In this document: one piece after another, positions 6,097 through 9,106 of the stretch
Layout: each line of letters starts with the position of its first letter
Position numbering within the stretch: position 1 is the first letter of the stretch
NCBI GenBank assembly: GCA_021160685.1
Contig: JAGHCC010000295.1
Coordinates: 1 to 9,106 of the forward strand
Origin: Desulfobulbaceae bacterium
GTDB taxonomy: Bacteria > Desulfobacterota > Desulfobulbia > Desulfobulbales > SURF-16
Reading direction: 5' to 3'
DNA length: 9,106 bases
Translations under genes and position numbers: made by a program
The notes under the pieces: model-generated
What the model was told of the DNA's origin: nothing
The model's database searches: none
The model's input: the letters and a program-made list of their open reading frames with translations, nothing else

Positions 6097-6114
6097 CTGA
6101 AACAATTGTTTCAG
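6097..6114. promoter_or_regulatory. 18-bp perfect palindrome in the selC leader
   Basis: CTGAAACAATTGTTTCAG is a perfect inverted repeat, 30 bases upstream of the mature tRNA 5' end and just downstream of the candidate -10 box. It may be an operator, or a hairpin at the 5' end of the precursor tRNA. Confidence 0.4.
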
Positions 6115-6121
6115 AAAAATG

Positions 6122-6150
6122 ATCATAATTTTTATTGTCGAAACCGGCAA
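6122..6150 (-). promoter_or_regulatory. Candidate sigma-70 promoter of selC
   Basis: Minus strand: -35 TTGCCG (6150-6145), a 17-base spacer, then -10 TATGAT (6127-6122, one mismatch to consensus). Transcription would start near 6115, giving a leader of about 48 bases before the mature tRNA. Confidence 0.5.
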
Positions 6151-6221
6151 CTTTTTTTTTAATCTTGTGTCAGCCGGATTCTCCGTTTGGAGATAATTTC
6201 AGACACCACTTGAATAACAGT

Positions 6222-6230
6222 AGGGAGGAG
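6222..6230 (+). promoter_or_regulatory. Ribosome binding site of the 6242 gene
   Basis: AGGGAGGAG is a very strong Shine-Dalgarno sequence. Its spacing to the ATG is long (11 bases of TC/AT-rich sequence), but no closer start codon exists. Confidence 0.6.
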
Positions 6231-6241
6231 TCTTTCTTATT

Positions 6242-6625
6242 ATGGAATGCGAACGGTTAGATAAGCTTGTCCGGTCCTGGTTTCTGCAGGTGCAGGCTGA
6301 AGCGATGGCCCCGGCCAGAATGGTTGAATTCATGGAAAAACACATTAATGAATGTGAAATTTGCCTGAGTGATCCGGATGTGCAGTATGAGGTGAAAAAA
6401 ATAACCACTATTGTCCTGCCCGAATCCAAGATCATTAAGCCGGCCAAAAAAGCGAAAGTGAAAAAAGTAGAACCTGTCAAAGAGGAAATCAGCAAAGAGG
6501 AAATCAGCAAGGAAGAAATCAGCAAGGAAGAAACCGGCAAGGAAGAAAATCAGGTTCAAGATAAAGATAAAGATCAAGATAAAGATGTAAAAGATCCTGA
6601 AGAAAGCGAAAACAAAACTGAATGA
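6242..6625 (+). CDS. Hypothetical protein with zinc-finger-like (zf-HC2/ZAS-type) N-terminus and a repetitive charged tail
   Basis: 127 residues, not assigned to a named gene. The N-terminal ~45 residues have Cys3 and H34-INE-C38-EI-C41, an H-x3-C-x2-C pattern preceded by a distant Cys. This is the arrangement of zinc-binding anti-sigma (zf-HC2) domains. Unlike membrane-bound anti-sigma factors there is no transmembrane segment. After a short linker (residues 47-65) comes a Lys/Glu-rich tail with four copies of EEISK-like pentapeptides (81-100) and an Asp/Lys stretch (107-118), surely disordered. There is no neighbouring sigma factor gene. A strong AGGGAGGAG site supports the start. The stop overlaps, by ATGA, the start of a possible 56-residue Cys-rich ORF, suggesting coupling. 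Reality of the gene is likely; zinc binding is inference from the motif, and function is unknown. Confidence 0.72.
   Translation: MECERLDKLVRSWFLQVQAEAMAPARMVEFMEKHINECEICLSDPDVQYEVKKITTIVLPESKIIKPAKKAKVKKVEPVKEEISKEEISKEEISKEETGKEENQVQDKDKDQDKDVKDPEESENKTE
6482..6550 (+). repeat. 15-bp in-frame tandem repeat (about 4.5 units) coding EEISK
   Basis: Units at 6482, 6497, 6512 and 6527 follow GAGGAAATCAGCAAA with few changes, and a partial unit begins at 6542. The unit is a multiple of three, so slippage would change tail length without a frameshift. A GATAAA hexamer stretch follows at 6560-6595. Confidence 0.85.
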
Positions 6626-6792
6626 GCCAAGATCCGGCAGTGGTGGAGGGAGAGGCTGTTAAATTTAGACTGTCAACTCCTGTAAACAAAGAGACGTGCT
6701 TAGTTCGATTTTCAGAAATCCCGTCACGCTTTCCGTGCTGCCATCAAGGAAATTGCGAGGCGGGATATTGTTTACGGATTGCTGCAATGTGA
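6622..6792 (+). CDS. Possible small Cys-rich protein (56 aa), translationally coupled to the 6242 gene
   Basis: An ATG overlaps the TGA of the preceding gene (ATGA at 6622-6625). It opens 56 codons beginning MSQDPAVVEGEAVKFRL and ending with five cysteines (C26, C39, C40, C45, C50) in a pattern CC-x4-C-x4-C near the end (RFPCCHQGNCEAGYC). That spacing could bind a metal. Its last 49 bases overlap the 3' end of the frameshifted minus-strand LprI-like gene, which weakens the case because one of the two may be chance. No ribosome site of its own is visible; re-initiation from the upstream gene would be needed. I do not recognise the family. Offered as a candidate only. Confidence 0.35.
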   Translation: MSQDPAVVEGEAVKFRLSTPVNKETCLVRFSEIPSRFPCCHQGNCEAGYCLRIAAM

Positions 6793-7123
6793 ATCACATA
6801 GAGGTCAGTTCCATACCGCTTCTTATCCTCTACTTTCCAGATCTCATCCCGCCCTTTGATCCAGCCGACCTGTGAGGTCCACAGATATTTCTTCTCTTTT
6901 GTATCAAGTGTTGGATTGTTATAGGACAGCCCGTATATCCTGCTCAGTTCGCGGTCAAGTCGGGCCAGTTGTGCGTCGTGCAAACCATTTTTTCAGCTTC
7001 GGATTTGGCCTTTGCACACTCAAAACTTGGGGACGTTTTCTCAGCCGATAAGGTCAAAGGGGTTAGCAATATCGTCAGCACTGCGAAAAGCATTGTTTTT
7101 TTGTTTACTTGTCTTCGCATCAT
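6744..7123 (-). pseudogene. LprI-like (DUF1311-type) secreted small protein, frameshifted
   Basis: Two frames together make a protein of the lysozyme-inhibitor LprI family. The first frame, from ATG 7123, gives a signal peptide (MMRRQVNKKTMLF with a hydrophobic core, cleavage expected after LSA) and then SFECAKAKSEAEKMVC, the Cys-x(n)-Cys start of the domain. At 6980-6975 the frame must shift: restoring one base after TGCAC joins VCT to DAQLARLDRELSRIYGL. That second frame continues through WTSQVGWIKGRDEIWK to a stop at 6744. The first frame alone meets a stop shortly after NWPDLTAN. The family normally has a final Cys after the RD motif; none is seen. It starts 21 bases after the M13 peptidase stop, so the two were probably co-transcribed. 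A sequencing error could also explain the lost base. Confidence 0.7.
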
Positions 7124-7144
7124 TTTTCAGTCATTTATATTTCC

Positions 7145-9106
7145 TTACCAGATCGTTACCCGATCGTTTACCGGAAGCCACATGGGGTCTTTTTCTTTGA
7201 TTCCAAAGGCTTTATAAAAACTTTTCTGATGGACCAGCGGTCCGGTTACCCGAAAACGGCTTGGCGGATGGGAATCCATCTCGATCAAAAGCTGCAGTAT
7301 CTCCGGCCGATATTTATTCAGCCAGAGCTGAGCCCAGGATAGAAAAAATCGCTGGTCTGGGGTGTAGCCATCTATTTTTTCCGCCTGCAAATCACTTGCC
7401 AGGGCACGCTGCAGGGCTGCATGGGCCAGAGTAACTCCACCCAGATCAGCTATGTTCTCAGTTACACACAGTTTTCCATTTACATACAGACCAGGCAATG
7501 CCTCGTATCCGTCATACTGCTCAATTAAAACGTTGGCTCTCTTTGTAAATTCTTCGGCATCCTTTTTAGTCCACCAGTTCTTGAGATTCCCCGAAGCATC
7601 ATACTGCCTGCCGATGCTGTCAAAACCATGGGTGATCTCATGACCAATCACTGCGCCAATAGCACCGTAATTCACCGCAGGATCCAGGTCGGGAAAGAAA
7701 AAAGGAGGTTGGAGAATGGCTGCTGAAATCTCGATATGGTTATATAGTGGGGAGTATGCAGCATTGACATCTGTGGGCAGAGTTGCGCCGCTTATGGAAA
7801 AGCCATCGGCAATCACAGGCTGACCGAGCTGATCCAGATTGCGTCGTCCTTCGAAGGTGTTCAGTCGTATCACATTTCCATAGTAGTCATCTCGTTTGAT
7901 ATCAACAGTTGAGTAATCAATCCATTTGTCCGGATAGCCGACCCTGATGTCCATTGCTGCCAGTTTTTCCAGGGCAAAATCCCTGGTTTTATCGTCAAGC
8001 CATTGATTGTTCTGCAACCGGTCAGCGAATTCTTCCCGGATATGGAGCACCATATCCTCCACCTGCTTTCTACTCTCAGGCGACAAATACTCCTTCACAT
8101 AGAGCTGTGCCACAGGGTGACCGAAGCTGGCTCGAATGGACATGGCCATAAATTCGTTTCTGGGTTTGAACTGTTTCACACCGCTGAGAGTTTTAAGAAA
8201 AAAGTTATGATTGAGATCAAAAAACTCCTGACTCAGCAGGCCCGATGCACTGTTGACCAGGCGAAATCTTAGATAGGTTTTAATATCAGCAAAAGAGCTC
8301 TCCTGGAGCAGACGGCCCAGGGTTTCTATATATTTTGTATCCTTAACGAGTACGTTTTTTGGTGGAGATACGTTCAACTCTGAGAGATAGGAGTTGAGAT
8401 CGAAATCGGGTAACATTTTTTGTAGATCTGCAAGGGACATCTTGTTGTAGCCTGTTTTGGGGTCCCTGGATTCCACAGGAGTCAGCAAACCAGTGGCGAG
8501 TTTGGTCTCCAGTGCAAGTATGGTCTCAGCCTGGGCTTTGGCATCATCTTCGGACAACCCGATAAGCTGCAGAAGATCACTGATATAGGCCATATAAGCG
8601 GTGCGCTTGGCTTTGTTTTTTTCATCGAGATAGTTGTTACGCCCCCCGAGAATTAATTTTCCCGGGAAGAATTTTAGAGCATTTACATCATTCTTGCGGT
8701 CATCAGGGGTGACTGCTGAAAGAAAAAAGATCAGGTCATCCGTGGTTATCAGCGTGTGGGCAAGCTGTGCGGGCAGTTGCGCCATGGAGTGCATTGCTTC
8801 AATCCGGGCAAGCTCCGGCTCAATTGGTGCACAGCCGAGTTTTTCAAGGCGCTCGGTATCCATGGATGAAGCGTATAAATCACCGACCTGTTGTTCCACA
8901 CTGCCTTTTGGAGCCTTGGCACTGGAAGCCGCAGCTGTTTCCAGAAGGGTGAGAATCTGCTCTCCAATGGCATTGTTGAGCCCGTTTAACTGCCCGACTG
9001 CTACTTCCGTATCGGGTATCGTGGCGCTGTCAAGCCAGCGCCAGCCGGCAAAACGGTAGAAGTCATTGCGTGGATCAATCGAGGGATCAATTTTATCGAT
9101 GGAAAA
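7145..9106 (-). CDS. M13 family (neprilysin/PepO-type) zinc metallopeptidase, N-terminus beyond the window
   Basis: 653 residues visible and open through the window edge, so the start lies outside. The GTG at 8899 is internal: the frame continues upstream as DPSIDPRNDFYRFAGWRWL, the conserved M13 N-terminal domain. Active site, numbered within the visible part: HEITH at 489-493 (zinc ligands H489 and H493, catalytic E490) and ENIADLGG with third ligand E550 and D554, 61 residues after the first His as in neprilysin. NAAY and AILQPPFF, the substrate-binding segment, lie about 45 residues before HEITH. The C-terminus ends NDRVTIW. M13 enzymes cleave short peptides, usually in the periplasm or cell envelope; a signal or lipoprotein peptide would be upstream and cannot be checked. 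The LprI-like gene follows at once. All catalytic residues are present. Confidence 0.95.
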   Translation of the reverse strand, partial: FSIDKIDPSIDPRNDFYRFAGWRWLDSATIPDTEVAVGQLNGLNNAIGEQILTLLETAAASSAKAPKGSVEQQVGDLYASSMDTERLEKLGCAPIEPELARIEAMHSMAQLPAQLAHTLITTDDLIFFLSAVTPDDRKNDVNALKFFPGKLILGGRNNYLDEKNKAKRTAYMAYISDLLQLIGLSEDDAKAQAETILALETKLATGLLTPVESRDPKTGYNKMSLADLQKMLPDFDLNSYLSELNVSPPKNVLVKDTKYIETLGRLLQESSFADIKTYLRFRLVNSASGLLSQEFFDLNHNFFLKTLSGVKQFKPRNEFMAMSIRASFGHPVAQLYVKEYLSPESRKQVEDMVLHIREEFADRLQNNQWLDDKTRDFALEKLAAMDIRVGYPDKWIDYSTVDIKRDDYYGNVIRLNTFEGRRNLDQLGQPVIADGFSISGATLPTDVNAAYSPLYNHIEISAAILQPPFFFPDLDPAVNYGAIGAVIGHEITHGFDSIGRQYDASGNLKNWWTKKDAEEFTKRANVLIEQYDGYEALPGLYVNGKLCVTENIADLGGVTLAHAALQRALASDLQAEKIDGYTPDQRFFLSWAQLWLNKYRPEILQLLIEMDSHPPSRFRVTGPLVHQKSFYKAFGIKEKDPMWLPVNDRVTIW

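Noticed and set aside
6199..6577. Two minus-strand ORFs with repeated ISSLL or FLADF units
   Set aside because: Antisense readings of the 15-bp tandem repeat in the 6242 gene; apparent membrane character is an artefact.
8634..9059. Plus-strand ORF of 141 codons
   Set aside because: Antisense to the M13 peptidase, whose frame continues across this stretch with conserved residues.

Overview
The window looks like a chromosomal segment from a Gram-negative, probably anaerobic bacterium. The gene mix fits Desulfobacterota (the former Deltaproteobacteria): an outer-membrane beta-barrel protein, NagZ, queuosine synthesis, a selenocysteine tRNA, and many short palindromic repeats between genes. That placement is an inference from gene content and repeat style, not a proven assignment.

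Layout: (1) 1-1180, plus strand: 3' part of sfsA, then queC 18 bases behind it. (2) 1181-1458: a repeat-filled gap holding a 102-bp MITE-like element (copy 1) inserted into an older palindromic repeat. (3) 1459-2466, plus: nagZ. (4) 2467-2764: a ~200-bp imperfect palindrome, then a strong bidirectional terminator shared by nagZ and the convergent porin-like gene. (5) 2765-4381, minus: a secreted coiled-coil plus beta-barrel protein, with a candidate promoter and a 23-bp palindrome upstream. (6) 4382-4909: AT-rich gap with MITE copy 2 in the opposite orientation. (7) 4910-5812, plus: glyQ, with no glyS beside it. (8) 5813-6241: a degenerate repeat, then selC (tRNA-Sec, anticodon TCA) on minus with a good upstream promoter and an 18-bp palindrome in its leader. 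(9) 6242-6792, plus: a small protein with a zinc-finger-like N-terminus and a repetitive charged tail, overlapped by ATGA with a possible 56-residue Cys-rich ORF. (10) 6744-9106, minus: an M13 metallopeptidase running off the window end, followed by a frameshifted LprI-like gene.

Most genes are independent housekeeping functions: tRNA modification (queC), glycine charging (glyQ), selenocysteine decoding (selC) and peptidoglycan recycling (nagZ). No multi-gene novel system such as a defence island, BGC or CRISPR array is visible. The most distinctive finding is the non-autonomous mobile element present twice. Each copy has 22-bp terminal inverted repeats and a perfect 8-bp direct repeat at its borders. 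The second most distinctive is the two-ORF unit of unknown function at 6242-6792.
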